A stretch of DNA of 64,000 bases from Alphaproteobacteria bacterium (GCA_030053915.1 JASGCT010000001.1:1-64000), one strand, 5' to 3'. Positions 1 through 8,210 are shown, counted from the stretch's first letter. The notes: generated by a model not told the origin, from the letters alone. Numbers and translations: made by a program.

Positions 1-1585
1 TACATATTGGACTTGACCCAAAAACATGGTTTAGTACGGCATCTAAAATAACGGCGATGCCTTTTGAATGACACACATCAATAAAGCGTTTTAATTGATC
101 TTCTGGACCATAATATTTATCCACCGCAAAATGATACGCCACATTATATCCCCAACTTAAATTGCCTTCAAATTCTGTAACGGGTAACAATTCTATGGCA
201 TTGATACCAAGATTTTTAAGATAATTTAAGGTATCGATGAGGGTTTGGTAATTACTTTTTTGTAAAAAATCTCTAATCAATAATTCATACACAACTAATT
301 TATGACGTTCTGGTTTGATAAAATTTGTATTTTGAAACGCATATTTAAATTTACCTGTTTGGAAAACACTGGCAATGCCGTTGGTTTTACCAAAAGGATA
401 TTGAATTAAATTTGGATATGTTTCGGCTGGAATCCATTGGTCGTTCCAAGGGTCCGACACTTTTTCGCACCACAAATCGGCAACAACCAAATTACTATCA
501 ATTAAAAACTGATAAATATATTCTTTTTTAGGAATTAAACCTGTAATGCGTTTCCAATAATAAATACCATCAGGGGTTTTATTCATCAAATATTTTATAT
601 CGTACTGCCAATTACTAAAATCACCAAATACTAACATACTGCCTTTATTGGGCGCATATTGAACTAAAATGACACTGGTATCGCCCGGTTCATAATTAAC
701 GCCTTCTTGCATCCCTTGTGGTAATGGTAGCGTAGCGGCATTTTGACTTAGGTTAAGATAAAATTCAATAGAATCAGACGCAATGCTATTTGAATTGTTA
801 ACGTCTATCGCTGTTACTTTAATTTTATTTCTACCAATTGCATTTAAAACAATGGGTGGCATATTTGTAAAATAATTTGTTGCATTACTAATAATTTGCC
901 CATTATATTCTACAGTAATATGAGACAAATGATTTGAAATAGCCTTAAAAATGTTACCGTTAGACAACGTGTCCCCAAATTTAACATCTGAAGGAAAATA
1001 AAGTGTTTTTGAATATTGAGACTCGAGCTTTGGATTTATATAATCATATTGAAAAGAAGCAGATTTTAAAGGCGAGGCAAATTCAACATATTGAAAGTTA
1101 TCGTCATATATTGGCATATACATATCTGTATTATCACGATTTCTTTGTATAATTGAACCCGAAGAATCTCTAAAAACAAAAGCAATTTTTAAAATTTTTT
1201 CATTAGGGTCCGTTATATTAAAATAGGTTCTTACATTATATAAAGTTCCTTTGCTATCATCTGAAATTGTAAATTTAATGAAGCCATTATTGCCAGTTTC
1301 TCGGGTACATACATACTGCTCGCTATTAACACCCCAATTCGATTTAACATAACGCCAATCTGTTGGCGACACAGACTTATCTGTTATAAGCCCTATATGA
1401 ATATAAACCTTTCCATGATAATTGATTAAGGCTTGATTGCCGTAATTATTGCTAGCAAACACATCATAAAAAGTATTTTGAGTAGTTAAATAATAAGGAG
1501 ATGTTTTTACAACTTGTGAAAATAAAGCATTGTTAATAAAAACTGCATGTAACAAAAAGGCAATTATAAAATATGTGTGTTTCAT
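1..1585 (-). CDS. Secreted alpha-amylase family (GH13) glycoside hydrolase, N-terminal part, cut by window edge
   Basis: The reverse strand is open from an ATG at 1585-1583 to the window edge, about 528 residues. It begins with a signal peptide ending near FSQ. Beta-sandwich sequence follows, and around residue 310 an E-set/CBM48-like stretch (SMLVFGDFSNWQ) of the kind that precedes GH13 barrels. The catalytic barrel starts near residue 430 (VVYELLIRDFL). ELLPVTEF and, at the very edge, DAVLNHVFG are visible; the latter is GH13 conserved region I (DxxxNH). The catalytic Asp/Glu regions and any C-terminal sorting domain lie outside the window. By family it should hydrolyse alpha-1,4-glucans such as starch or glycogen in the periplasm or outside the cell. 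Exact specificity cannot be read. GH13 membership is secure; pullulanase or branching-type activity is not excluded. Confidence 0.9.
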   Translation of the reverse strand, partial: MKHTYFIIAFLLHAVFINNALFSQVVKTSPYYLTTQNTFYDVFASNNYGNQALINYHGKVYIHIGLITDKSVSPTDWRYVKSNWGVNSEQYVCTRETGNNGFIKFTISDDSKGTLYNVRTYFNITDPNEKILKIAFVFRDSSGSIIQRNRDNTDMYMPIYDDNFQYVEFASPLKSASFQYDYINPKLESQYSKTLYFPSDVKFGDTLSNGNIFKAISNHLSHITVEYNGQIISNATNYFTNMPPIVLNAIGRNKIKVTAIDVNNSNSIASDSIEFYLNLSQNAATLPLPQGMQEGVNYEPGDTSVILVQYAPNKGSMLVFGDFSNWQYDIKYLMNKTPDGIYYWKRITGLIPKKEYIYQFLIDSNLVVADLWCEKVSDPWNDQWIPAETYPNLIQYPFGKTNGIASVFQTGKFKYAFQNTNFIKPERHKLVVYELLIRDFLQKSNYQTLIDTLNYLKNLGINAIELLPVTEFEGNLSWGYNVAYHFAVDKYYGPEDQLKRFIDVCHSKGIAVILDAVLNHVFGSSPIC

Positions 1586-1897
1586 AAAAATTATTATTAA
1601 GCAAATTACTCCCTTTTTTGTTAATGTAAAGCCAATAAACAAAGGTTTAACAACCTTATAGTTTTTTAAAATATTTTAACACATTTGTTTTACTACAATA
1701 AATAAATGGTTCTTCCTCATTATACATGGCATTTAAATTTAAAATCATTTTCTAAAGAACAAATTATGGCTAAGAATAATAAAATGCGCTTTAATTACTA
1801 TATTGCAACCTAAGTAGTTATGATTCTTTAATATTTTAATAATATTACAACTGAAAATTGCTTATAAAGATGTAATTTTGCCCCAAATAATCGTATC
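1586..1897. other. AT-rich intergenic region with one short ORF
   Basis: This 312-base gap separates the amylase start from the next broken gene. It is very AT rich. It contains one short open frame at 1706-1813 (+), 35 codons beginning MVLPHYTWHLNLKSF, with no recognisable family. That frame could be a tiny gene or the remnant of a longer one, in keeping with the decay around it. No RNA gene, terminator or repeat was seen. Confidence 0.4.
1873..1880 (+). promoter_or_regulatory. Promoter -7 element for the broken gene at 1898
   Basis: TAATTTTG matches the Bacteroidota TAnnTTTG -7 element. It ends 17 bases before the ATG at 1898, so the disrupted gene still carries a promoter-like sequence. 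Confidence 0.6.
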
Positions 1898-2833
1898 ATG
1901 TCAAATTTTTTGCTTCAATGCTCAGCCCGAAAATTAAGTAATAACGCATGTTATAAATTTCAAAATCTACTGCATAATAAATTTATTAAAAACTTAAACA
2001 ATCAACATGGGATTGCATAAAATCATCCTAAAAATGATGATGACGAACTTGATATAAGTTTTGAAGGTCTCACCACCAAATTTTTATCAGAACAAAATAC
2101 AGCAGACAAGAAGAAATATTGGTTACAGATTATAAACTATTTAGAATTATTTATAAAAAATCTGAATGGTCAATTACAAATTGAACATAAGGATGCTTTT
2201 TTAAGTCTTTCGAAATTAAGAGTTATTAAAATAATTGAATATTACAGAGATAGCAAGACTATTGCAAATTTTGTACCCTTAGATTTTAGTTGTTGCGTTC
2301 CGGCTTATATCCGCTATCTTGGGGATATGTGGTTTTATAAACAAATTTATATTTATTTAACAGGCGATAACAATTTGACAGATTCAGGTTTTAAAAATTA
2401 TATAAAATTTTGGGAACTTGTTAGTAAACAGGGGATTAAAGTATTTATTAGCAGTACTTTATTGGGTTGGGTGGCGTACAATGATTGTATTCCAGATTAT
2501 GCGTTATCGCCGATGCATAAATTAGCCAATTGGAAGGCTGGGCATGGGCTTAATGGGTCGCTTTTTACGGGCGATGTTGCTTTCGAGATTTTATTAACAC
2601 CTAGTACAATCCATCATGTTTATGGTTATTTAGATATGCGAGACTTTAAAAAAGGACAATTAAATATAAAAGAACCCGAAATTAATTTTAGTGCTGGTTT
2701 TGTAGGACTCAAAGAACGGGCTGAGTATTTTGTGAATACTATAATACCCAATGCGGCAGAAAGGGCTACTTATAAAACCCAAAAATTAGATACTACGCAG
2801 AATGATTATCAAGATTTTGAGTTAGATTTATAA
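1898..2833 (+). pseudogene. Unknown protein gene interrupted by one in-frame TAA
   Basis: ATG at 1898 opens a frame that reads 40 residues, meets TAA at 2018-2020, and then stays open in the same frame to TAA at 2831-2833, about 311 codons in all. The segment after the stop has no good start until an ATG at 2327 (MWFYKQIYIY), which would give a 168-residue C-terminal piece. The promoter and the unbroken downstream frame argue that this was one gene and that the stop is recent; a CAA, AAA or other sense codon is one base away. The product is soluble, rich in Asn and Tyr, and I do not recognise the family. It might still make a short C-terminal product from 2327. Neighbours are also decayed, so loss of function is the likeliest reading. 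Confidence 0.65.
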
Positions 2834-2990
2834 AAATCCAATAAAATAAGATATTATTACATTGATTTACAATTATTTATAAATTGTAAGATACTAAATT
2901 ATAGTAAATACTATTGATTTTTGGGTTATTTTAGGTGATCCCCATTTTGAGACAGATTAAAAGAGTATTTTAATTTTATAAGTCACTCTA

Positions 2991-4658
2991 CTATGATATA
3001 CTATTCCAAAATTCTGGCGATTGTTGGTCTAAATCAAGATTTTCATCGTAGTATTCATTTTTATAAATAGACATATATTCCTGGTCTAAATAGCTATCTG
3101 ATATACCGTCTTCATAATTTTCCAAATCTCTTTTAGCTATATCACGATTATTATAAGCCTTTTCATGCTTTGGGTTTAATTCAATGGCTTTGTCGTAGTC
3201 TGCTATAGCGCCTGCATAATCTTGTAAATTAAATTTAGCATAACCACGATTATTATAAGCATTTTCATACTTTGGGTTTAATTCAATGGCTTTGTTGTAG
3301 TCTGCTATAGCGCCTGAATAATCTTTTAAGTTACTTTTAGCATTACCACGATTATAATAAGCTTTTTCATTCTTTGGGTTTAATTCAATGGCTTTGTTGT
3401 AGTCTGCTATAGCGCCTGAATAATCTTTTAAGTTACTTTTAGCATTACCACGATTATAATAAGCTTTTTCATTCTTTGGGTTTAATTCAATGGCTTTGTC
3501 GTAGTCTGCTATAGCGCCTGCATAATCTTTTAAACCTTTAGTGAGACCACGACTATTATAAGCAATTTCATCCTTTGGGTTTAATTCAATGGCTTTGTCG
3601 AAGTCTGCTATAGCTCCAGAATAATCTTGTAAAATAGCTTTAGCAGTACCACGATTATAATAAGCATTTTCATACTTTGGGTTTATTTCAATGGCTTTGT
3701 CGAAGTCTGCTATAGCTCCAGAATAATCTTGTAATTTACTTTTAGCAACAGCATGACTAAAAAAATATGTATCTAACTTATCAACAATCTTTTTGCCAAA
3801 AAATAAATTATACACCATTAAAACTAAATTCTTTATTATATTTATAATCACAAATATCACTAAAATCCACCACCATATCGTGTATGAAATTGTAGAATTT
3901 GGCGCTTTAATATTAATTCCATCAATAAAAAAACTTGCAATCCAATGAGGTAAAAAATTAAAGCCGTGCCAAATCCCTGAATACCAAATGTATGTTTTAT
4001 TAGGAGAAATATTACACACTATTATTGAAAAAAAAGATAAAGATAACACTAAAAAGGCAATTATAAACAAACTCCCAATTAAGTATATTATAGTTATTAT
4101 ATTTATCATTTTTTTTTCTACTAAAAATATCTGATTTATTGATTTAGACCTAATTGTGTAATAAGGAATATTTTTATTAATCCCCAACATATCTAAAATT
4201 TCTAACATATTGTTGTTTTCATGTATTATAAATTTTATACCTGGTGAAATAGACAAAGTTAAAGCAATTGAAATTATCATACAACTAAGATAAATATTAA
4301 GAAACTTAGGTAATGATGCAAAGAGCACATCCATTGTTGTAACTTCTATAGGATATTCAATAAGATTGAATTTTTTAATATAAACAATTGCTAATAATAG
4401 ACTAATTAATAGTATTGTATAAAATGCAAAATATCTATTTGGTGAAATTTTAGCAAATAATCTACTTATAACAAATGAACAAAATAAAAAAATAGCAATT
4501 AAAAATAAAAATAAACCATCCATTAATAGTAAATAAAATCCTGTAAATTTAAATGTTATACTTGTTGCCCATCCAAAAAAAAATATTGAAAAATAATAAA
4601 TTTTATCAATAATTAGAAACATTACTGGTATGAATATTATATATCTTATTGTTTTCAT
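2991..4658 (-). CDS. Multi-pass membrane protein with C-terminal TPR repeats
   Basis: 555 residues. Residues 1 to about 285 are strongly hydrophobic with roughly seven membrane segments. Residues about 300-510 are six 34-residue tetratricopeptide repeats of the type AYYNRGNAKxxLxDYxGAIADYxKAIELNPK, and an acidic tail closes the protein. The TPRs probably form a cytoplasmic protein-binding solenoid anchored in the inner membrane; the partner is unknown. Two adjacent repeats are identical at protein level and almost identical in DNA. The third repeat is one residue short (GLTKGLKDY). The gene stands alone, with a candidate promoter at 4762-4769. No enzymatic motif was seen in the membrane half. 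Confidence 0.85.
   Translation of the reverse strand: MKTIRYIIFIPVMFLIIDKIYYFSIFFFGWATSITFKFTGFYLLLMDGLFLFLIAIFLFCSFVISRLFAKISPNRYFAFYTILLISLLLAIVYIKKFNLIEYPIEVTTMDVLFASLPKFLNIYLSCMIISIALTLSISPGIKFIIHENNNMLEILDMLGINKNIPYYTIRSKSINQIFLVEKKMINIITIIYLIGSLFIIAFLVLSLSFFSIIVCNISPNKTYIWYSGIWHGFNFLPHWIASFFIDGINIKAPNSTISYTIWWWILVIFVIINIIKNLVLMVYNLFFGKKIVDKLDTYFFSHAVAKSKLQDYSGAIADFDKAIEINPKYENAYYNRGTAKAILQDYSGAIADFDKAIELNPKDEIAYNSRGLTKGLKDYAGAIADYDKAIELNPKNEKAYYNRGNAKSNLKDYSGAIADYNKAIELNPKNEKAYYNRGNAKSNLKDYSGAIADYNKAIELNPKYENAYNNRGYAKFNLQDYAGAIADYDKAIELNPKHEKAYNNRDIAKRDLENYEDGISDSYLDQEYMSIYKNEYYDENLDLDQQSPEFWNSIS
3145..3750 (-). repeat. Tandem 102-bp TPR-coding repeats (6 units)
   Basis: A block with the phrase TTTGGGTTTAATTCAATGGC recurs at spacings of 102, 102, 102, 99 and 102 bases. 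Two central units are nearly identical. The 99-base spacing is an in-frame one-codon deletion. The pattern indicates recent unequal crossing-over or slippage inside the gene at 2991-4658. Boundaries are approximate. Confidence 0.85.
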
Positions 4659-4761
4659 TTTTATTTGCAGGGTATTTTAGGTGCGTTCTAAAAATTGATT
4701 TTTGTTATTTTTGAAATTCAAAAACTACCTGAACCCTTTAAGTAATTTCCAAATTTCATTG

Positions 4762-4769
4762 CAAATATA
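4762..4769 (-). promoter_or_regulatory. Candidate -7 element for the TPR membrane gene
   Basis: On the minus strand this reads TATATTTG, a TAnnTTTG match, about 100 bases upstream of the ATG at 4658. It lies in a very AT-rich stretch, so a chance match is possible. Confidence 0.4.
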
Positions 4770-4870
4770 TATATATATTTAAATTTACCAAATATTTTTC
4801 ATTTTTTTTTTGAATTTTAGTGTTTTATACCATTATTAAATAATTTACTATGATATTAAATAAAATGTAA

Positions 4871-4878
4871 TACATTTG
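4871..4878 (+). promoter_or_regulatory. Promoter -7 element for the broken small secreted-protein gene
   Basis: TACATTTG, a TAnnTTTG match, ends 19 bases before the ATG at 4898. The control region looks intact although the gene is broken. Confidence 0.55.
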
Positions 4879-4897
4879 CAACTAAATTGTTATAAAA

Positions 4898-5151
4898 ATG
4901 AATAATTATTTCTTTACACTTTTAATTATTTCACTATCTTTTATATCATTTTCTTAAAACATTAAAATTCAAGAACCTGAGTTTTCTGGTGTGATTTTAT
5001 TAATTAAAGACAGTACTTCTTATGATAAATTAGAAAACAAACTGCATCGTCTAGCTCTAAAGCAAATGTTGGCGCCACACTTTTCGGTATTGGTAAATCC
5101 AAAAGAGTAAATGGAGTTGGCGGGGCTATTAGATGTCCACCATTTTTAAGA
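4898..5151 (+). pseudogene. Small secreted protein, broken by a nonsense codon and a frameshift
   Basis: ATG at 4898 opens a signal peptide (MNNYFFTLLIISLSFISFS) that runs straight into TAA at 4955-4957, where Bacteroidota proteins very often have Gln (FSQ). The frame then continues NIKIQEPEFSGVILLIKD and DKLEN. Near 5033-5041 the sensible reading moves to the next frame: restoring one A in the A-run gives EKQTASSSSKANVGATLFG, followed by GIGKSKRVNGVGGA. That order resembles a common Bacteroidota family of small exported proteins; this rests on memory of the family and was not searched. The 3' end is unclear, because the frame runs into the convergent gene at 5152. Two independent lesions make it a true pseudogene rather than a sequencing slip. 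Confidence 0.75.
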
Positions 5152-5682
5152 CTAACTTACAATCTCGTTTTTTATACAGTCCTTTTTTTTATCATTTACT
5201 ATCTTGTAAATAGTGGTTAAATAATCTAATTGTTTAAGTTTAGACTTTTTATTTTCGTTATTATATTCATCGCTACTTAGATAATTAAGATACTTTTTTA
5301 TACTTTTATTATTATAAATAGTATTTATCTCGTACGTAAAACATTTTAAATCAGCTTTATTAATAAATTTATGCTCATATATTATTCCTATTTTAATTAC
5401 AATTTCTAATAGTTTATCTAGGTTCTTTTCTTTATCTTGACCCAAATCATTTTCTAAGTCAAAATTAAAAGTATTATGTTCAAGTTCGTAGAATAAATTG
5501 TTTACTTGCTTGTCTAAATGCCAATAATCAAAAAATGATATTATAATTTTACAATGTTCTAATTTTCTTGTTCTTACTAAAGCGGTAAATTGATATAAAC
5601 CAATTATAATCCCTACAATAATCCCAATATTTTTAAATATTTCGAATAAGCATAAAATATTTTCATTTAGAATAGTACACAT
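5152..5682 (-). CDS. Hypothetical membrane-anchored protein
   Basis: Starting at the ATG at 5682 the product has 176 residues; a TTG at 5694 is possible but less likely. One membrane segment lies near residues 13-32 (IGIIVGIIIGLYQF). A basic stop-transfer RTRK follows, then a cytoplasmic helical domain rich in Lys, Asn and Tyr. The layout (one N-terminal helix, then a helical domain with paired Tyr/Asn positions) is often met in orphan genes next to mobile elements, but I recognise no family. A promoter match lies at 5702-5709, and the remnant of an IS element begins just beyond it. Codon use is as AT-rich as its neighbours. Confidence 0.6.
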   Translation of the reverse strand: MCTILNENILCLFEIFKNIGIIVGIIIGLYQFTALVRTRKLEHCKIIISFFDYWHLDKQVNNLFYELEHNTFNFDLENDLGQDKEKNLDKLLEIVIKIGIIYEHKFINKADLKCFTYEINTIYNNKSIKKYLNYLSSDEYNNENKKSKLKQLDYLTTIYKIVNDKKKDCIKNEIVS

Positions 5683-5701
5683 TTTCTCATTCAATTTTAA
5701 G

Positions 5702-5709
5702 CAAATATA
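5702..5709 (-). promoter_or_regulatory. Promoter -7 element for the gene ending at 5152
   Basis: TATATTTG on the minus strand, a TAnnTTTG match, about 20 bases upstream of the ATG at 5682. Its closeness favours that ATG as the start. Confidence 0.5.
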
Positions 5710-5720
5710 ATATTTTTTTT

Positions 5721-6245
5721 CACTGTTGTCCGATAAAAATCAAAAACTTCCATTTTTTTTGAATTTTCAATACAAATTTTTGCGATTTTTCACTTTTGAA
5801 AAAAGTAAGCCCCCCCTTTTTTTTAGAAGTCAAATTCTTGTTGTACTATAATTGGAGGCGAGTTTTTATTTTTTGCCATATATTTCGAAAACTCTTTAGC
5901 AAAATTTTCAAAATTATTAAAAAATCGTTCAAAATTCACATAACTAAATAGATGTTTTCTGTATAAACTTACAAAATTTGAATAACTCCATTTTTTGCGT
6001 ATTTTTTTCTGTAGGATTGTGAGTAATAAATTTGCTATCAATACACACCATATTTGAATTTGGATAGCGTTTTCATTGTCGCCATAAAAATATTTAAGAG
6101 GAAAATTTTGCTTCATTTTTTTAAAAAATAACTCAATAGCCCATCTTTTTTTATAAATTTCAGCCATCTTTTCAGCTTCTAAATCTTTGATGTTGGTTAG
6201 AAAATTGAAACATTTTTCTTTTTCAGAATCATAATAGACTACCAT
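5721..6245 (-). mobile_element. IS4-family insertion sequence remnant (3' end of transposase)
   Basis: The frame from 6245 to 5823 encodes about 140 residues matching the C-terminus of an IS4-type DDE transposase. It starts at VVYYDSEKEKCFNFLTNI and contains the IS4 signature Y-(2)-R-(3)-E-(6)-K as YKKRWAIELFFKKMK, including the third catalytic acidic residue (Glu). It continues through FPLKYFYGDNENAIQIQIWC. The N-terminal two thirds, with both catalytic Asp residues, is absent: upstream sequence at about 6246-6400 has stops and no matching frame. CACTGTTGTCCGATAAAA at 5721-5738 could be the surviving terminal inverted repeat, but no partner copy is seen on the other side. The element is therefore a dead, one-ended remnant. 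Confidence 0.8.
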
Positions 6246-6452
6246 TTACAGTTCCGCGTCGTGTTCAACATGTTCTTTTTTTTATTTGAGCTTTATTTGA
6301 CAATCTCTTAGCACTTCTTGTGGCGTAGCATCTAAAATTTCGTTATCTTTTAAAATTATTATCAGAGGATTTTCAAGATTAAATACAAAGAAAAAATAAT
6401 TTAGGATAGGTGGTAATAATTATAAAATTTGGAAATTCAATTAAAAAAGTCG

Positions 6453-6460
6453 TAACTTTG
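6453..6460 (+). promoter_or_regulatory. Promoter -7 element that decides the start at 6479
   Basis: TAACTTTG, a TAnnTTTG match, ends 18 bases before the ATG at 6479. It lies inside the longer GTG-started frame from 6410, so the internal ATG is the better start. Confidence 0.6.
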
Positions 6461-6478
6461 ACAAAAAAAAATCATTTT

Positions 6479-7168
6479 ATGAATCATAAAAATTTATTAG
6501 ATAGTTATCATGTATCAGAAGAGGATTGTCATGAACTTTTTAACCAAATAATAAAGTATCTAAATTCAAAAAATGTCATTGTTAGTTTTATAAATATCGA
6601 ACAAGACCTTAATACAAGTGGGTACGAAAAAAAGAAATCTTTAAAAAATGAAGATAAGCACATCATAACGACCGTATCAAATGGAGGTGAGGTATTTATG
6701 TGTACTGATATTGATTATGTTGGGGGGATTGGGAGTAGATTATTTGATATTTTACATGTTGGGTGTGGACATATATGGCAGTGGAGTGCAAGCGAAGAGA
6801 GTGGCTTAGAGTTTTACGGATTCTACTCTTGGGAAATTGCGACTAAATTTTATTTAAATGCAAATGAAGAGGAATTAAAATTAGTTTGGCGATATGAAAG
6901 AGAAGCGGGCATTTTAGCCATTCAAAATTTAAAAAATATTTTAGAAACATGCCATTTTAATGATGTTTTTAAAAATAATATACTAAGGTATTTAACTGAT
7001 TATACAAATTCAGATTTAAAATACATCTCGGATTTTTACAAAACAGGCATTGTTAAAGGACTTTTAAGTCAATGGCAATTCGATTCAGAAGCTCTTCCGG
7101 AGATACAAATAAATTTTCCATTAAATGTCATCTCTAGGTCTAATACTACTATCCCTTTAATAAAATAA
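6479..7168 (+). CDS. Hypothetical protein with zincin-like H-x4-H and downstream Glu
   Basis: 229 residues from the ATG at 6479, with no signal peptide and no membrane segment. The middle holds DILHVGCGHIWQW, with His93 and His98 spaced as in HExxH-type zinc sites, and then WRYEREAGILAIQNL (Glu140, Glu142) about 40 residues later. This order recalls M48 or ImmA-like peptidases, where a third ligand Glu sits in an E-x-E-A helix. The catalytic Glu after the first His is replaced by Val (H-V-G-C-G-H), so peptidase activity is doubtful. It could be a degenerate zincin, a non-catalytic metal protein, or unrelated. It stands alone beside the IS remnant with its own promoter, and no antitoxin-like partner is visible. 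Confidence 0.6.
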   Translation: MNHKNLLDSYHVSEEDCHELFNQIIKYLNSKNVIVSFINIEQDLNTSGYEKKKSLKNEDKHIITTVSNGGEVFMCTDIDYVGGIGSRLFDILHVGCGHIWQWSASEESGLEFYGFYSWEIATKFYLNANEEELKLVWRYEREAGILAIQNLKNILETCHFNDVFKNNILRYLTDYTNSDLKYISDFYKTGIVKGLLSQWQFDSEALPEIQINFPLNVISRSNTTIPLIK

Positions 7169-7348
7169 AGCTTTTATTTTTCATTTAGTTTATTGAAGTT
7201 AAATAAGTTATTTACTGTAATCTTTAAAAATTTTGGTGGTTCCTTTAAAAATATAAACCAGTTTAAAGTTAAAAATTTAGATAGAAAATTTAATAAATGA
7301 GTGCTGGCGCTTGCGAAAATCTTAAAATTTACTTTTAAGAATTAAGGA

Positions 7349-7699
7349 TTATTCATTTTTATGATTTTGGCTTTGTTTTAAAGAATAGATGCTTACATTA
7401 ATTTCAAAACCCACTAAAAGAAAGTAAGCATTTAAATAAATAAGAAAGAATAAAATCATTAAACCACCAATTGAGCCATACACTTTATCGTATTGGGCGT
7501 AATTTTTAACCCAAAAGCTAAATAGTAAAATTTCTGAAGTGGCAATAATTGAGCCATAAGAGATCATTTTCCATTTTTCACGGACATTGGGGGCAAAGCT
7601 ATAAACAAAAGAAATACAGTAAAATAAAAATAATAGCATACATAGCCAGTAAAAAAAATGGAATGGCATTGACATTTGTAAAAGTTCATACAGATGAAA
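7349..7699 (-). pseudogene. YihY/BrkB-family membrane protein, C-terminal fragment
   Basis: The fragment covers the last 110 or so residues of the family: an aromatic membrane helix, then YSFAPNVREKWK, a further helix, YAQYDKVYGSIGGLM and a final helix ending in LVGFEINVSIY. YxFAPN, the YxxxYGSIGG box and GFE.N are typical of the YihY C-terminus. The full family has about 280-320 residues and six membrane helices. Here everything before the fourth or fifth helix is missing and a TAA stands at 7700-7702. The fragment has no promoter. On the other side of the break, plus-strand coding-like sequence (DUF4116-like) begins, so the junction near 7700 marks a deletion or insertion end. Confidence 0.8.
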
Positions 7700-7780
7700 T
7701 TATTGATGCCGCATTCATACAAAATACAGAAGCTAAAATATTTATCAAAATACAAAGTTGAATTTAATAAAAATAATTAT

Positions 7781-7963
7781 ATGAGTTTAAAAAATTTAAA
7801 TCCTGATGAACAAACAGTTGAAATTTGTCTTGAAGCGGTTAAGCGCGATGGAAGAACTTTAAAATATATTAAAAATCAAACGTTAGAAATTTGCCGTGAG
7901 GCTGTAAAAAATGATAGCGTTGCTAAGAATTATATTAGAGATTCGAAATTAAGCTTCATATAA
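7781..7963 (+). pseudogene. DUF4116-like repeat remnant
   Basis: The 60-residue frame from the ATG at 7781 holds two imperfect repeats of the pattern QTVEICLEAVKRDGRTLKYI and QTLEICREAVKNDSVAKNYI, resembling DUF4116 repeats (hydrophobic-xx-AVK-x-D/N-G-x-AL-x-Y). Proteins of this type normally carry many repeats and are several hundred residues long. The frame is open further upstream to an ATG at 7694, but that part runs across the YihY junction and looks unrelated. No promoter was found. It may be the 3' tail of a truncated gene; a short functional protein cannot be excluded. Confidence 0.5.
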
Positions 7964-7992
7964 AAAATGACATTACTTTAATTTGTTTGAAT

Positions 7993-8000
7993 TAACTTTG
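7993..8000 (+). promoter_or_regulatory. Promoter -7 element of the decayed gene copy
   Basis: TAACTTTG ends 16 bases before the ATG at 8017. The same box at the same distance precedes the intact paralogue at 8235, so the promoter was duplicated with the gene. Confidence 0.55.
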
Positions 8001-8016
8001 TAAATAAATTATTATT

Positions 8017-8184
8017 ATGAAATTTTTTTTTTTAACTATTTAATTTTTATTTGTGGTTCACATCAATGCCAGAAATAACTATGAAAACCCCATGAAGCTT
8101 GGTTTTAATGGATGGGCTTTTGACAACTTTAATTTAAAAAAAATAAATTCGAAATTTAAAAGAATTTTAAAAAATGACATATAA
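8017..8184 (+). pseudogene. Truncated, nonsense-mutated copy of the 8235 gene
   Basis: The frame from the ATG at 8017 reads MKFFFLTI, a TAA at 8041-8043, then FLFVVHINARNNYENPMKL. The intact neighbour begins MKFIFLSISLLFVSHIYAKN and then NYENIKK. Signal peptide, cleavage region and the NNYEN segment align residue for residue; the stop replaces a Ser codon (TCA to TAA). Similarity fades after about 35 codons and the frame ends at 8184, so only the 5' end of the gene and its promoter survive. The rest was lost or never copied. Confidence 0.8.
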
Positions 8185-8210
8185 ATGACATTGATTTAAA
8201 TTGTTTGTAA

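Noticed and set aside
2867-2889. Inverted repeat TTACAATT/AATTGTAA as a terminator
   Set aside because: The arms are short and AT-only, and no T-run follows.
6246-6400. N-terminal half of the IS4 transposase
   Set aside because: The minus-strand frame there (NPLIIILKDNEILDATPQE) does not match the transposase and is separated from it by stops; it may be a remnant of another gene.
1898-8184. Three genes with in-frame TAA, suggesting TAA is reassigned in this organism
   Set aside because: Intact core genes (ffh, rpsL, frr) end normally at TAA, and two of the three genes carry other lesions such as a frameshift or truncation. Ordinary pseudogenes explain the data.
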